Shown here: piece after piece, positions 8,037-17,169 of the stretch
Layout of the letters: every line of letters begins with the position of its first letter
Position numbering within the stretch: position 1 is the stretch's first letter
Assembly: GCF_014203705.1 (NCBI RefSeq)
Contig: NZ_JACHJR010000001.1
Coordinates: 4,464,001 to 4,528,000 of the forward strand
DNA length: 64,000 bases
Direction of reading: 5' to 3'
From: Kitasatospora gansuensis
Lineage (GTDB): Bacteria > Actinomycetota > Actinomycetes > Streptomycetales > Streptomycetaceae
The notes under the pieces: generated by a model
Told to the model about the DNA's origin: nothing
The model's input: the letters and a program-made list of their open reading frames with translations, nothing else
Database searches by the model: none
Made by a program: the position numbers and the translations under genes

Positions 8037-8960
8037 ATGGCAGCGATCAGTGTCGCCGGGAAGGCGGCCAGACCCACCACCCACGAAGGAAGGCTGTGGC
8101 GGAAGGTCCGTCAGAACCTCACCGCGCACGGCTTCCTGTTCGGCGCCCTGCTCTGCTTCGGCTTCTTCACCTGGTACCCGATGGTCCGTGAAGTGGTGAT
8201 GAGCTTCCAGAAGACCAAGCGGGGGAAGACCAGTTGGGTCGGGCTGGACAACATCGACCAGCTGCTCCAGGACCCGGCGTTCTGGCAGGCCTGGCGGAAC
8301 ACCCTGCTGTTCACGCTGCTGGCGCTGGTGCTCGGCTTCGCGGTGCCGTTCTTCGTCGCCGTGCTGCTGAACGAGCTCCGGCACGCCAAGTCGTACCTGC
8401 GGATCCTGGTGTACCTGCCGGTGATGATGCCGCCGGTCGCCTCGGTGCTGCTCTTCAAGTACTTCTACGACCCGGACTTCGGGCTGTTCAACAGCATCCT
8501 GCGCGCTCTGCACCTGCCCACCTCGGCCTGGCTCAACTCGCCGGACACCGCGATGCTCTCGGTGGTGATCGCGTCCACCTGGATGAACATGGGCGGCGCC
8601 ACGCTGATCTACCTGGCGGCCCTGCAGGGCATCCCCGGTGAGCTGTACGAGGCGGCCGAGCTGGACGGGGCCGGCCTGTGGCGCCGGGTCTGGCACGTCA
8701 CCATCCCGCAGACCCGGCTGATCCTCTCGCTGCTGTTGCTGCTCCAAGTGGTCGCCACCATGCAGGTGTTCGTCGAACCCTTCCTGCTGACCGGCGGCAA
8801 CGGGCCGCAGGGGTCCACCACCACGGTGGTCTACCTCGTCTACCAGTACGCCTTCAACTTCAACAACTACGGCGCCGCCTCGGCGCTCGGCCTGATCATG
8901 CTCGTCGTGCTGGCCGGATTCTCCGCCCTGTACGTGCGCCTGTCCCGGAAGGCTGACTAG
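8037..8960 (+). CDS. Sugar ABC transporter permease, MalF/UgpA type
   Basis: 307 residues with six predicted membrane helices after a basic N-terminus. The cytoplasmic EAA loop that contacts the ATPase reads YEAAELDGAGLWRRVWHVTIPQ (split here: EAAELDGAG then TIPQ). Start ATG at 8037 has GGGAGAA upstream. It pairs with the next gene to form the membrane channel of a CUT1 importer; three bases separate the two genes. Confidence 0.93.
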   Translation: MAAISVAGKAARPTTHEGRLWRKVRQNLTAHGFLFGALLCFGFFTWYPMVREVVMSFQKTKRGKTSWVGLDNIDQLLQDPAFWQAWRNTLLFTLLALVLGFAVPFFVAVLLNELRHAKSYLRILVYLPVMMPPVASVLLFKYFYDPDFGLFNSILRALHLPTSAWLNSPDTAMLSVVIASTWMNMGGATLIYLAALQGIPGELYEAAELDGAGLWRRVWHVTIPQTRLILSLLLLLQVVATMQVFVEPFLLTGGNGPQGSTTTVVYLVYQYAFNFNNYGAASALGLIMLVVLAGFSALYVRLSRKAD

Positions 8961-8963
8961 ACC

Positions 8964-9848
8964 ATGGACGAGCCGCTGACCCGGACGCTGATCTCGCAGA
9001 CCCAACTCGACCGTCCGCGCGGCAGGTTGCTGTACCGGACCGTGCTGGTGCTGACCGTGGCCGGCTTCACCGTGGTCTTCCTCGGGCCGCTGTACTGGCT
9101 GGTGACCGGTGGGCTGAAGTCCACCGCCGAGGTGATCCAGAACCCGCCGACGTTGTTCCCGGCCGAGCTGCACCCCGACACCTACGCCACCGCCTGGCGC
9201 CAACTCGGCATGGGGCGGCTGCTGTTCAACACGCTGTACTACGCCTTCGGGGCGCTCGCCCTCCAGCTGTTGTTCGACGTGGCGGCGGCGTACGCGCTGT
9301 CCAAGCTGCGGCCGGTGCTGGGGAACCTGATCCTCGGCATGATGCTGGCGACCCTGATGATCCCGGCGGCGGTGCTGATCGTGCCGCAGTACCTGACCGT
9401 GCTCGATCTGCCGCTGCTGCACGTCAACCTGGTCAACACGCCGTGGGCGATCTGGCTGCCGACGGTGGCGAACGCCTTCAACATCTTCCTGCTGAAGCGG
9501 TTCTTCGACTCCATCCCGGAGGACCTGATGGCGGCGGCCGCGATCGACGGGGCCTCCCCGTTCCGGGCGCTGTGCTCGATCGTGCTGCCGATGTCGCGGC
9601 CGATCCTCGGGGTGGTGTCGATCTTCGCGGTGGTCAACGTCTGGAAGGACTTCCTCTGGCCGATGCTGGTCCAGCCGGATCCGGCCAACCAGACGCTCAA
9701 CATCGGCATCAAGTCGCTCTCGATGGGCGTGCCGCAGAACGTGATCATCGCCGCGCTGGCGATCGCCTCGGTGCCGACCGTGGTCTTCTTCCTGATCTTC
9801 CAACGCAACATCATGTCCGGGCTCACCTCCGGCGGACTGAAGGGCTGA
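8964..9848 (+). CDS. Sugar ABC transporter permease, MalG/UgpE type
   Basis: 294 residues, six membrane helices, EAA-loop variant AAAIDGASPFRAL followed by IVLP. The ATG at 8964 follows the previous stop by three bases with little ribosome site of its own, so translational coupling is likely. It is the second half of the channel. The intracellular GH13 gene follows after 73 bases, consistent with one transcript. Confidence 0.93.
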   Translation: MDEPLTRTLISQTQLDRPRGRLLYRTVLVLTVAGFTVVFLGPLYWLVTGGLKSTAEVIQNPPTLFPAELHPDTYATAWRQLGMGRLLFNTLYYAFGALALQLLFDVAAAYALSKLRPVLGNLILGMMLATLMIPAAVLIVPQYLTVLDLPLLHVNLVNTPWAIWLPTVANAFNIFLLKRFFDSIPEDLMAAAAIDGASPFRALCSIVLPMSRPILGVVSIFAVVNVWKDFLWPMLVQPDPANQTLNIGIKSLSMGVPQNVIIAALAIASVPTVVFFLIFQRNIMSGLTSGGLKG

Positions 9849-9921
9849 GCCCGACTGAAGGGCTGAGACCGCAGGGCCGACCGGAGCCGAGCACGGGCGC
9901 CGACCCGAAAGGACCCCCACC

Positions 9922-11547
9922 GTGGGACAGCAATCCCGGCTCCCCTCCGAGCACCCGGACTGGTGGCGCGACGCGGCGATCTACCAGGTGTACCCGCGCA
10001 GCTTCGCCGACGGCGACGGTGACGGCACCGGAGACCTGGCCGGGGTCCGCGCCCGACTGCCCTATCTGGCCGAACTCGGCATCGACGCGGTCTGGTTCAA
10101 CCCCTGGTACCCCTCGCCGATGGCCGACGGCGGCTACGACGTGGCCGACTACCGGGGCGTCGACCCGCTGTTCGGCACCCTGGACGAGGCCGAGAAGCTG
10201 ATCGCCGAGGCGCTCGGCCTCGGCATCCGTACCGTGGTGGACATCGTCCCCAACCACGTGTCGGACCAACATCCGTGGTTCCGGCGGGCGTTGGCGGCGG
10301 CGCCGGGCAGTCCGGAGCGCGAGCTGTTCCACTTCAGGCCCGGCCGGGGGGAGAGCGGCGAGCTGCCGCCGAACGACTGGGTGTCGGAGTTCGGCGGCTG
10401 CCCGTGGACCAGGCTGCCGGACGGCGAGTGGTACCTGCACCTGTTCGCCACCCAGCAGCCCGACCTCAACTGGGCGCACCCGCTGGTGCGTTCGGAGCAC
10501 GAGGAGATCCTCCGGTTCTGGTTCGACCGGGGCGCGGCGGGGGTGCGGATCGACTCGGCCGCGCTGCTGGCCAAGGACCCGGCGCTGCCGGACTTCGTCA
10601 AGGGCCGCGACCCGCACCCGTTCACCGACCGGGAGGAGCTGCACGGCATCTACCGCTCCTGGCGGGCGATCGCGGACGAGTACCCGGGCGAGCGGATCCT
10701 GGTCGGCGAGGTCTGGCTGCCGGACGCCGAACGGTTCGCCCGCTACCTGCGGCCGGACGAGCTGCACACCGCGTTCAACTTCGACTTCCTGGCCCGCCCC
10801 TGGGAGGCCCGCGCCCTGCGCGAGTCGATCGACGGCACGCTCGCCCTGCACGCCCCGGTCGGCGCCCCGGCCACCTGGGTGCTGTGCAACCACGACGTGA
10901 CCCGGACGGTGACCAGGTACGGCCGCCGGGACACCCGCTTCGACTTCGCCAGCAAGACCTTCGGCACCCCCACCGACCCCGGGCTCGGCCGCCGCCGGGC
11001 CCGCGCGGCGGCCCTGCTCTCACTGGCCCTGCCCGGTGCGGTCTACCTGTACCAGGGCGAGGAGCTCGGCCTGCCCGAGGTCGAGGACCTGCCGCTGGAC
11101 CGGCTGCAGGACCCGATGCACCTGCGCTCCGGCGGCACCGACCCCGGCCGGGACGGCTGCCGGGTGCCGCTCCCCTGGTCGGGCGACCGACCCCCGTACG
11201 GGTTCAGCCAGGCTCCGGCCGAGCCCTGGCTCCCGCAGCCGGCCGACTGGGCCGACCTCACGGTCGAGGCCCAGTCGGCCCGGGCTGACTCGATGCTCAC
11301 CCTCTACCGCACCGCGCTCGGGCTGCGCCGGGCCGAAGTGGCGCTGCGCGGCGACAAGTTCGAGTGGCTGCGCAGCCCGTCGGAGGTGCTCGCGTTCCGG
11401 CGCGGGACCGACTTCCGGTGCGTGGTCAACTTCGGGCCCGAGCCCGTCCTGCTGCCCCCGGGGCAGCCGGTCCTGCTGGCCAGCGGGCCGCTCACCGAAG
11501 GCGGGCTGCTGCCCGCCGACACCGCCGTCTGGCTGCGCAGCCACTGA
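9922..11547 (+). CDS. Cytoplasmic GH13 alpha-glucosidase / oligoglucosidase
   Basis: 541 residues, no signal peptide. All four GH13 motifs are present: DIVPNHVS (region I), GVRIDSAAL with nucleophile D211 (II), VGEVW with acid/base E263 (III) and CNHDV with H324/D325 (IV). The QVYPRSFADGDGDGTGDL start is typical of oligo-1,6-glucosidase / alpha-glucosidase enzymes of the GH13_23/30-like groups. GTG start with AAAGGA eight bases upstream. It would split the imported alpha-linked oligosaccharides to glucose; whether it prefers alpha-1,3 links cannot be read from sequence. Confidence 0.92.
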   Translation: MGQQSRLPSEHPDWWRDAAIYQVYPRSFADGDGDGTGDLAGVRARLPYLAELGIDAVWFNPWYPSPMADGGYDVADYRGVDPLFGTLDEAEKLIAEALGLGIRTVVDIVPNHVSDQHPWFRRALAAAPGSPERELFHFRPGRGESGELPPNDWVSEFGGCPWTRLPDGEWYLHLFATQQPDLNWAHPLVRSEHEEILRFWFDRGAAGVRIDSAALLAKDPALPDFVKGRDPHPFTDREELHGIYRSWRAIADEYPGERILVGEVWLPDAERFARYLRPDELHTAFNFDFLARPWEARALRESIDGTLALHAPVGAPATWVLCNHDVTRTVTRYGRRDTRFDFASKTFGTPTDPGLGRRRARAAALLSLALPGAVYLYQGEELGLPEVEDLPLDRLQDPMHLRSGGTDPGRDGCRVPLPWSGDRPPYGFSQAPAEPWLPQPADWADLTVEAQSARADSMLTLYRTALGLRRAEVALRGDKFEWLRSPSEVLAFRRGTDFRCVVNFGPEPVLLPPGQPVLLASGPLTEGGLLPADTAVWLRSH

Positions 11548-11653
11548 GGGGACCGCTGATGGCCCGGTCGCCACCCGCCCGGCAAGGTTCCCCCACTCCT
11601 CACCCCCACTCCTCACCCCCACCCATCGTTCGGACGACGAGACAGAGGAAACC

Positions 11654-14600
11654 GTGAGAACCCGAGCTCCGATCCCCCGGCTGGTGGCCACCGCGGCCAC
11701 CATCAGCCTGCTCGCCCTGGCGGGCCCGATGCTGCCCACCACCGCCTCGGCGGCCGGTGGCCCCAACCTGGCGGCCGGCAAGGCCGTCGCGGCCAGCAGC
11801 TCCACCGGCGGCCAGGCCGTCGGCAACATCAACGACGGCAACCAGTCCACCTACTGGGAGAGCAGCAACGGCAGCCTCCCGCAGTGGGTCCAGGTCGACC
11901 TGGGCACCGCCGCCAGCGTGGACGAGGTGGTGCTCAAGCTGCCCGCCGCCTGGGGCAGCCGCACCGAGACCCTGGCCGTCCAGGGCAGCGCGGACGGCAC
12001 CAGTTTCAGCACCCTGACCAACTCGGCGGGCTACAGCTTCGATCCGGGTGCCGCGAACACCGTGAAGATCGGCTTCCCGGCCGCCACCACCCGGTTCGTC
12101 CGGCTGGCGATCAGCGCCAACACCGGCTGGCCCGCCGCCCAGATCTCCGAGCTCGAGGTGCACGGCGCGACCGGCACCAGCGCCAACCTGGCCCAGGGCC
12201 GCAACCTCACCGCGAGCAGCTACAGCCAGACCTACACCGCGAACAACGCCAACGACGGCTCCCAGTCGAGCTACTGGGAGAGCGCCAACAACGCGCTGCC
12301 GCAGTGGATCCAGCTCGACCTGGGCGCCTCGGTCGCGGTGAACAAGCTGGTGCTCAAGCTCCCGGCGGGCTGGGAGAAGCGCACCCAGACGCTCGCGGTC
12401 CAGGGCAGCTCCAACGGCACCGACTTCACCGACCTGGCCACCTCCACCGGCTACGTCTTCGATCCGGCCACCGGCAACGCCGTGACCGTCGACTTCGGCA
12501 CCGCGACCACCCGGTACATCCGGCTGAACGTCACCGCCAACACGGCCTGGCCGGCCGCCCAGCTGGCCGAGCTGGAGGCGTACGGGCCGACCACCGGGGA
12601 CACCCAGGCGCCGTCCGCGCCCGCCAACCTGGCATACGGTCAGCCGAGTTCGGGTCAGATCAAGCTGACCTGGGACGCCGCCACCGACAACACGGGTGTC
12701 ACCGGCTACGACATCTTCGCCAACGGCGAGCTGCTCACCAGCGTCGGCGGCAACGTGCTGGCCTACACCGACACCCGGCCCGACAGTGCCACCGTGTCGT
12801 ACTTCGTCCGGGCCAAGGACGCGGCGGGCAACCAGTCCGGGAACAGCAACACCGTCACCCGTACCGGCGCGACCGGGGACACCCAGGCGCCGTCCGTGCC
12901 CGCCAACCTGGCGTACGGTCAGCCGAGTTCGGGTCAGATCAAGCTGACCTGGAACGCCGCCACCGACAACGTGGGTGTCACCGGCTACGACGTGTACGCC
13001 AACGGGGTGCTGCGGACCAGTGTCGGCGGCAGTGTGCTGACGTACACCGACAGCCAGCCGGACAGCGCCACCGTCTCGTACTACGTCAAGGCAAAGGACG
13101 CGGCGGGCAACCAGTCGGCGAGCAGCAACACCGTGCTGCGCAGCGGCAGCACCGGCGGCACCAACCTGGCGGCGGGCAAGGCGATCACCGCCTCCTCCTC
13201 GGTCTTCACCTTCGTCGCGGCCAACGCCAACGACAACGACACCGCCACCTACTGGGAGGCCAACGGGCAGCCCGGCACGCTGACGGTGCAGCTCGGTTCG
13301 AACGCCGCGGTGGACTCCGTGGTGGTCAAGCTCAACCCGGCCGCGGCCTGGGGCGCGCGGACCCAGACCATCGAGGTGCTCGGCCGTGACCAGGGCGCGA
13401 GTGGGGTCTCCAGCCTGGTGGCCGCGAAGAGCTACTCGTTCGACCCGGCCTCCGGCAACACGGTGGCCATCCCGGTCGGTGCCACCGCGGCCGACGTCCA
13501 GCTGCGGATCACCGCCAACTCCGGTGCGGGCGGCGGCCAGGTGGCCGAGTTCCAGGTGATCGGCACCCCGGCGCCGAACCCGGACCTCACCGTCACCGGC
13601 ACCACCGCCACCCCGGCCAACCCGGTGGAGACCGACGCCGTCACGCTGGCCGCCACCGTCAAGAACGTCGGCACGCTGCCCTCGGCCGCCACCGCCGTGG
13701 ACCTGTTCCTCGGGTCGACCAAGGTCGGCACCGCGCAGGTCGGCGCGCTGGCCGCCGGTGCCACCGGCACCGTCTCGGTCAACGCCGGGGCGCAGAACGC
13801 CGGCAGCTACCAGGTGAGCGCCAAGGTCGACCCGGCCAACACCGTGGTCGAGCGGGACGAGACCAACAACAGCTACACCGCCCCGGCCGCCCTGGTGGTC
13901 AGTCAGGTCGCCAGCTCGGACCTGGTGGCGGCCCCGGTCAGCTGGTCGCCCGGCAACCCGGCCACTGGCAACGCCGTCACCTTCTCGGTGGCACTGAAGA
14001 ACCAGGGCACGGTGGCCTCGGCCGCGGGTGCGCACGGCATCACGCTCACCGTGGCGGACCAGAGCGGTGCGGTGGTCAAGACACTGACCGGCTCCTACAC
14101 CGGCGCGATCGCGGCCGGTGCCACCACCGCCCCGGTCGGCCTGGGCAGTTGGACGGCGGGCAACGGCAAGTACACCGTGCAGACGGTGATCGCCAACGAC
14201 GCCAACGAACTGCCGGTCAAGCAGGCCAACAACACCAGCAGCCAGTCGCTGTTCGTCGGCCGCGGCGCCAACATGCCGTACGACACGTACGAGGCCGAGG
14301 ACGGCGTGCTGGCCGTCGGCGCCTCGCTGGTCGGCCCGAACCGGACCGTCGGCGACCTGGCCGGCGAGGCCAGCGGCCGTCGTGCGGTGACGCTCAACTC
14401 CACCGGTGCCTCGGTCGAGTTCACCACCAAGGCGCCGACCAACACCCTGGTCACCCGGTTCTCCATCCCGGACGCGGCGGGCGGCGACGGGATCAACTCG
14501 ACGCTGAGCGTGTACGTCAACGGCAGTTTCCTGAAGACCATCGACCTGACCTCCAAGTACGCCTGGCTGTACGGGAGTGAGACCGGTCCGGGCAACTCGC

Positions 14601-15940
14601 CCGGCGCGGGCGGCCCGCGGCACATCTACGACGAGGCGAACGTGCTGCTCGGCACCACCGTCCCGGCGGGCAGCAAGATCAAGCTGCAGAAGGACGCGGG
14701 CAACACCTCGCAGTACGCGATCGACTTCGTCAGCCTGGAGCAGGCCACCGCGACCCCGAACCCGGACCCGGCGCACTACACCGTCCCGGCCGGCTTCACC
14801 CACCAGGACGTGCAGAACGCCCTGGACAAGGTCCGGATGGACACCACCGGCACGCTGGTCGGCGTCTACCTGCCGACCGGTGACTACCAGACCGCCGGCA
14901 AGTTCCAGGTCTACGGCAAGGCCGTCAAGGTGATCGGTGCGGGCCCCTGGTTCACCCGGTTCCACGCCCCGGACACCCAGTCCAACACCGACGTCGGCTT
15001 CCGCTCCGAGGCCAGCGCCAACGGCTCGACCTTCGCGGGCTTCGCCTACTTCGGCAACTACACCTCGCGGATCGACGGCCCCGGCAAGGTCTTCGACTTC
15101 TCCAACGTGGCCAACACGGTGATCGACAACATCTGGGTCGAGCACATGGTCTGCCTGTACTGGGGCGCCAACACCGATTCGATGGTGATCAAGAACTCCC
15201 GGATCCGGGACACCTTCGCCGACGGCATCAACATGACCAACGGCAGCACGGACAACCTGATCAGCAACAACGAGGCCCGGGCCACCGGGGACGACTCCTT
15301 CGCGCTGTTCTCCGCGATCGACGCGGGCGGGGCGGACGAGAAGAACAACGTCTTCGAGAACCTGACCTCGATCCTCACCTGGCGGGCGGCCGGTGTGGCG
15401 GTGTACGGCGGGTACGCCAACACCTTCCGCAACATCCACATCGCCGACACCCTGGTCTACTCGGGCATCACCATCAGCTCACTGGACTTCGGGTACCCGA
15501 TGAACGGCTTCGGGACCGACCCGACCAACCTGCAGAACATCTCCATCGTCCGGGCGGGTGGCCACTTCTGGGGCTCGCAGACCTTCCCCGGCATCTGGGT
15601 CTTCTCGGCCTCGAAGGTGTTCCAGGGCATCCGGGTGAGCGACGTGGACATCGTCGACCCGACCTACCACGGCATCATGTTCCAGACGAACTACGTGGGC
15701 GGTCAGCCGCAGTTCCCGGTCAAGGACACCGTGTTCACCAACGTCTCGATCAGCGGGGCGCAGAAGAGCGGTGACGCGTACGACGCCAAGTCGGGCTTCG
15801 GGATCTGGGTCAACGAGGCGGCCGAGGCCGGTCAGGGCCCGGCGGTCGGCAGCGCGGTCTTCAACAACCTGCGGCTGAGCGGGAACTTCCAGAACATCCG
15901 GAACACCACCTCCACCTTCACCCTGACCGTCAACCCGTAA
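11654..15940 (+). CDS. Secreted multidomain alpha-1,3-glucanase, GH87 type
   Basis: 1428 residues. Order: signal peptide (cleavage near ASA-AGG, 33), two F5/8C discoidin domains (about 38-173, 176-313), two FnIII domains (315-406, 408-500), a third discoidin-like domain (501-640), two CARDB domains (641-750, 754-870), a carbohydrate-binding-like domain (YEAEDG, 875-1033) and a C-terminal beta-helix (1039-1428). In the helix FADGIN and ATGDD give Asp1190, 1213 and 1214; this D, +23, +24 spacing is the one I recall for the catalytic aspartates of GH87 alpha-1,3-glucanases. The GTG at 11654 has AGAGGAA close upstream. Probably the last gene of the uptake operon, ended by the hairpin at 15964. 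Nigeranase (mycodextranase) activity is an alternative. Confidence 0.85.
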   Translation: MRTRAPIPRLVATAATISLLALAGPMLPTTASAAGGPNLAAGKAVAASSSTGGQAVGNINDGNQSTYWESSNGSLPQWVQVDLGTAASVDEVVLKLPAAWGSRTETLAVQGSADGTSFSTLTNSAGYSFDPGAANTVKIGFPAATTRFVRLAISANTGWPAAQISELEVHGATGTSANLAQGRNLTASSYSQTYTANNANDGSQSSYWESANNALPQWIQLDLGASVAVNKLVLKLPAGWEKRTQTLAVQGSSNGTDFTDLATSTGYVFDPATGNAVTVDFGTATTRYIRLNVTANTAWPAAQLAELEAYGPTTGDTQAPSAPANLAYGQPSSGQIKLTWDAATDNTGVTGYDIFANGELLTSVGGNVLAYTDTRPDSATVSYFVRAKDAAGNQSGNSNTVTRTGATGDTQAPSVPANLAYGQPSSGQIKLTWNAATDNVGVTGYDVYANGVLRTSVGGSVLTYTDSQPDSATVSYYVKAKDAAGNQSASSNTVLRSGSTGGTNLAAGKAITASSSVFTFVAANANDNDTATYWEANGQPGTLTVQLGSNAAVDSVVVKLNPAAAWGARTQTIEVLGRDQGASGVSSLVAAKSYSFDPASGNTVAIPVGATAADVQLRITANSGAGGGQVAEFQVIGTPAPNPDLTVTGTTATPANPVETDAVTLAATVKNVGTLPSAATAVDLFLGSTKVGTAQVGALAAGATGTVSVNAGAQNAGSYQVSAKVDPANTVVERDETNNSYTAPAALVVSQVASSDLVAAPVSWSPGNPATGNAVTFSVALKNQGTVASAAGAHGITLTVADQSGAVVKTLTGSYTGAIAAGATTAPVGLGSWTAGNGKYTVQTVIANDANELPVKQANNTSSQSLFVGRGANMPYDTYEAEDGVLAVGASLVGPNRTVGDLAGEASGRRAVTLNSTGASVEFTTKAPTNTLVTRFSIPDAAGGDGINSTLSVYVNGSFLKTIDLTSKYAWLYGSETGPGNSPGAGGPRHIYDEANVLLGTTVPAGSKIKLQKDAGNTSQYAIDFVSLEQATATPNPDPAHYTVPAGFTHQDVQNALDKVRMDTTGTLVGVYLPTGDYQTAGKFQVYGKAVKVIGAGPWFTRFHAPDTQSNTDVGFRSEASANGSTFAGFAYFGNYTSRIDGPGKVFDFSNVANTVIDNIWVEHMVCLYWGANTDSMVIKNSRIRDTFADGINMTNGSTDNLISNNEARATGDDSFALFSAIDAGGADEKNNVFENLTSILTWRAAGVAVYGGYANTFRNIHIADTLVYSGITISSLDFGYPMNGFGTDPTNLQNISIVRAGGHFWGSQTFPGIWVFSASKVFQGIRVSDVDIVDPTYHGIMFQTNYVGGQPQFPVKDTVFTNVSISGAQKSGDAYDAKSGFGIWVNEAAEAGQGPAVGSAVFNNLRLSGNFQNIRNTTSTFTLTVNP

Positions 15941-15963
15941 CCCCGTAACACCCACCGAGAGCG

Positions 15964-15996
15964 GTGCCGCCGGGAGTCCTGACCTCCCGGCGGCAC
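15964..15996 (+). terminator. Strong terminator hairpin after the glucanase
   Basis: A perfect 13-base stem (GTGCCGCCGGGAG with CTCCCGGCGGCAC) and seven-base loop, followed by TTT, 24 bases after the stop codon. It ends the transporter/glucanase transcript before the regulator gene. Confidence 0.85.
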
Positions 15997-16050
15997 TTTC
16001 GGCTGCCCGGGAAAGGACCGTGATGTCCGGAAAGAGCATGTCGCCCACCG

Positions 16051-16091
16051 CGCAAGAAAGCGCAAAAACCTTGCGTCCGAAGACGTACACT
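16051..16091 (+). promoter_or_regulatory. Promoter and candidate self-operator of the LacI-type gene
   Basis: CGCAAG (16051-16056) and CTTGCG (16070-16075) form an inverted repeat just upstream of TACACT (16086-16091), a good -10. TACACT ends six bases before the ATG at 16098, so the transcript may be leaderless. A repressor bound to the repeat would cover the promoter, suggesting self-control. Confidence 0.5.
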
Positions 16092-16097
16092 CGCGGC

Positions 16098-17111
16098 ATG
16101 ACACGACGACTTGCCCAGGTGGCGCAGAAGGTCGGGGTCAGCGAGGCCACGGTCAGCCGGGTGCTGAACGAGAAGCCCGGCGTCTCCGAGGCGACCAGGG
16201 CGGCGGTGCTGACGGCGCTGGACGTGCTCGGCTACGAGCGGCCCACCCAACTCCGCGGTGAGCGGGCCCGGTTGGTCGGCATGGTGATGCCGGAGCTGCA
16301 GAACCCGATCTTCCCGGCCTTCGCCGAGGTGGTCGGCGGCGCGCTGGCCGGCCAGGGGTTCACCCCGGTGCTCTGCACCCAGACCGCGGGCGGCGTCTCC
16401 GAGGCCGACTACGTGGACCTGCTGCTCTCCCAGCAGGTCTCCGGGGTGGTCTTCTTCGGCGGTCTCTACGCCCAGGCGGACGCGGCCCACGAGCACTACG
16501 AGCGGCTGGCCGAGCGCAGCCTGCCCACCGTGCTGCTGAACGCGGCCATCGACGGCCTGGACTTCGCCCGGGTCTCCTGCGACGACGCGGTGGCGGTGGA
16601 GCAGTCCATCGGCCACCTGCGGCAGTTGGGGCACCGGAAGATCGGCCTGGTGCTCGGCCCGAGCGACCACGTGCCGTCCCAGCGCAAGCTGGCGGCGGCC
16701 CGGGTGGCGGCCGCCAAGGCCGGCCTGGAGCTGCCGGACCAGCACGTGGAGCGGGCGCTGTTCACCCTGGAGGGCGGCCAGGCGGCCACCACCAGGCTGC
16801 TCCGGCAGGAGGTGACCGGCATCATCTGCGCGAGCGACCCGCTGGCGCTGGGGGCGGTCCGGGCGGTCCGCCGGGCCGGGCTCTCGGTGCCGGACGACGT
16901 GTCGGTGATCGGGTACGACGACTCGTCCTTCATGAACTGCACCGACCCGCCGCTGACCACCGTGCGGCAGCCGATCGAGGCGATGGGCCGGGCGGCGGTG
17001 GACCTGCTGGCCGGGGAGATCGGCGGCGCCAAGATCACCCACGACGAGCTGCTGTTCGAGCCCGAGCTGGTGGTGCGCGGCTCGACCGCGCCGCCGCGCT
17101 CGCGCGGCTGA
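16098..17111 (+). CDS. LacI-family transcriptional regulator of the glucan locus
   Basis: 337 residues, the standard LacI/GalR length when started at the ATG at 16098. The helix-turn-helix is LAQVAQKVGVSEATVSRVLN, then a hinge and a periplasmic-binding-like sensor domain (LVGMVMPELQNPIFPAFAEVVGG... to VIGYDDSSFMNCTDPPLTTVRQP). It sits between the two glucanase genes and near the importer, so an alpha-glucan oligosaccharide is the likely inducer. It converges on the second glucanase and shares a terminator with it. The open frame upstream of 16098 overlaps the promoter and is probably not translated. Confidence 0.92.
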   Translation: MTRRLAQVAQKVGVSEATVSRVLNEKPGVSEATRAAVLTALDVLGYERPTQLRGERARLVGMVMPELQNPIFPAFAEVVGGALAGQGFTPVLCTQTAGGVSEADYVDLLLSQQVSGVVFFGGLYAQADAAHEHYERLAERSLPTVLLNAAIDGLDFARVSCDDAVAVEQSIGHLRQLGHRKIGLVLGPSDHVPSQRKLAAARVAAAKAGLELPDQHVERALFTLEGGQAATTRLLRQEVTGIICASDPLALGAVRAVRRAGLSVPDDVSVIGYDDSSFMNCTDPPLTTVRQPIEAMGRAAVDLLAGEIGGAKITHDELLFEPELVVRGSTAPPRSRG

Positions 17112-17122
17112 CCGCACGTCGG

Positions 17123-17156
17123 AAAGCCCTGACACCCGAGGGGGTGTCAGGGCTTT
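17123..17156. terminator. Bidirectional terminator between lacI-type gene and second glucanase
   Basis: A 15-base stem (AAAGCCCTGACACCC with GGGTGTCAGGGCTTT) around a four-base loop sits between two convergent genes. The flanking A and T runs give a U-run on both strands, so it can end transcription both ways. Confidence 0.88.
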
Positions 17157-17169
17157 CGCGCTCGGTGGG

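Noticed and set aside
12594-13152. Near-identical repeated DNA of about 280 bases
   Set aside because: It encodes two consecutive FnIII domains in frame, a normal domain duplication, not a mobile element or CRISPR.
11600-15439. A 1279-codon open frame antisense to the first glucanase
   Set aside because: Long antisense frames are expected at this GC content. The translation is low-complexity Gly/Arg/Val and matches no family, while the plus strand encodes clear domains.
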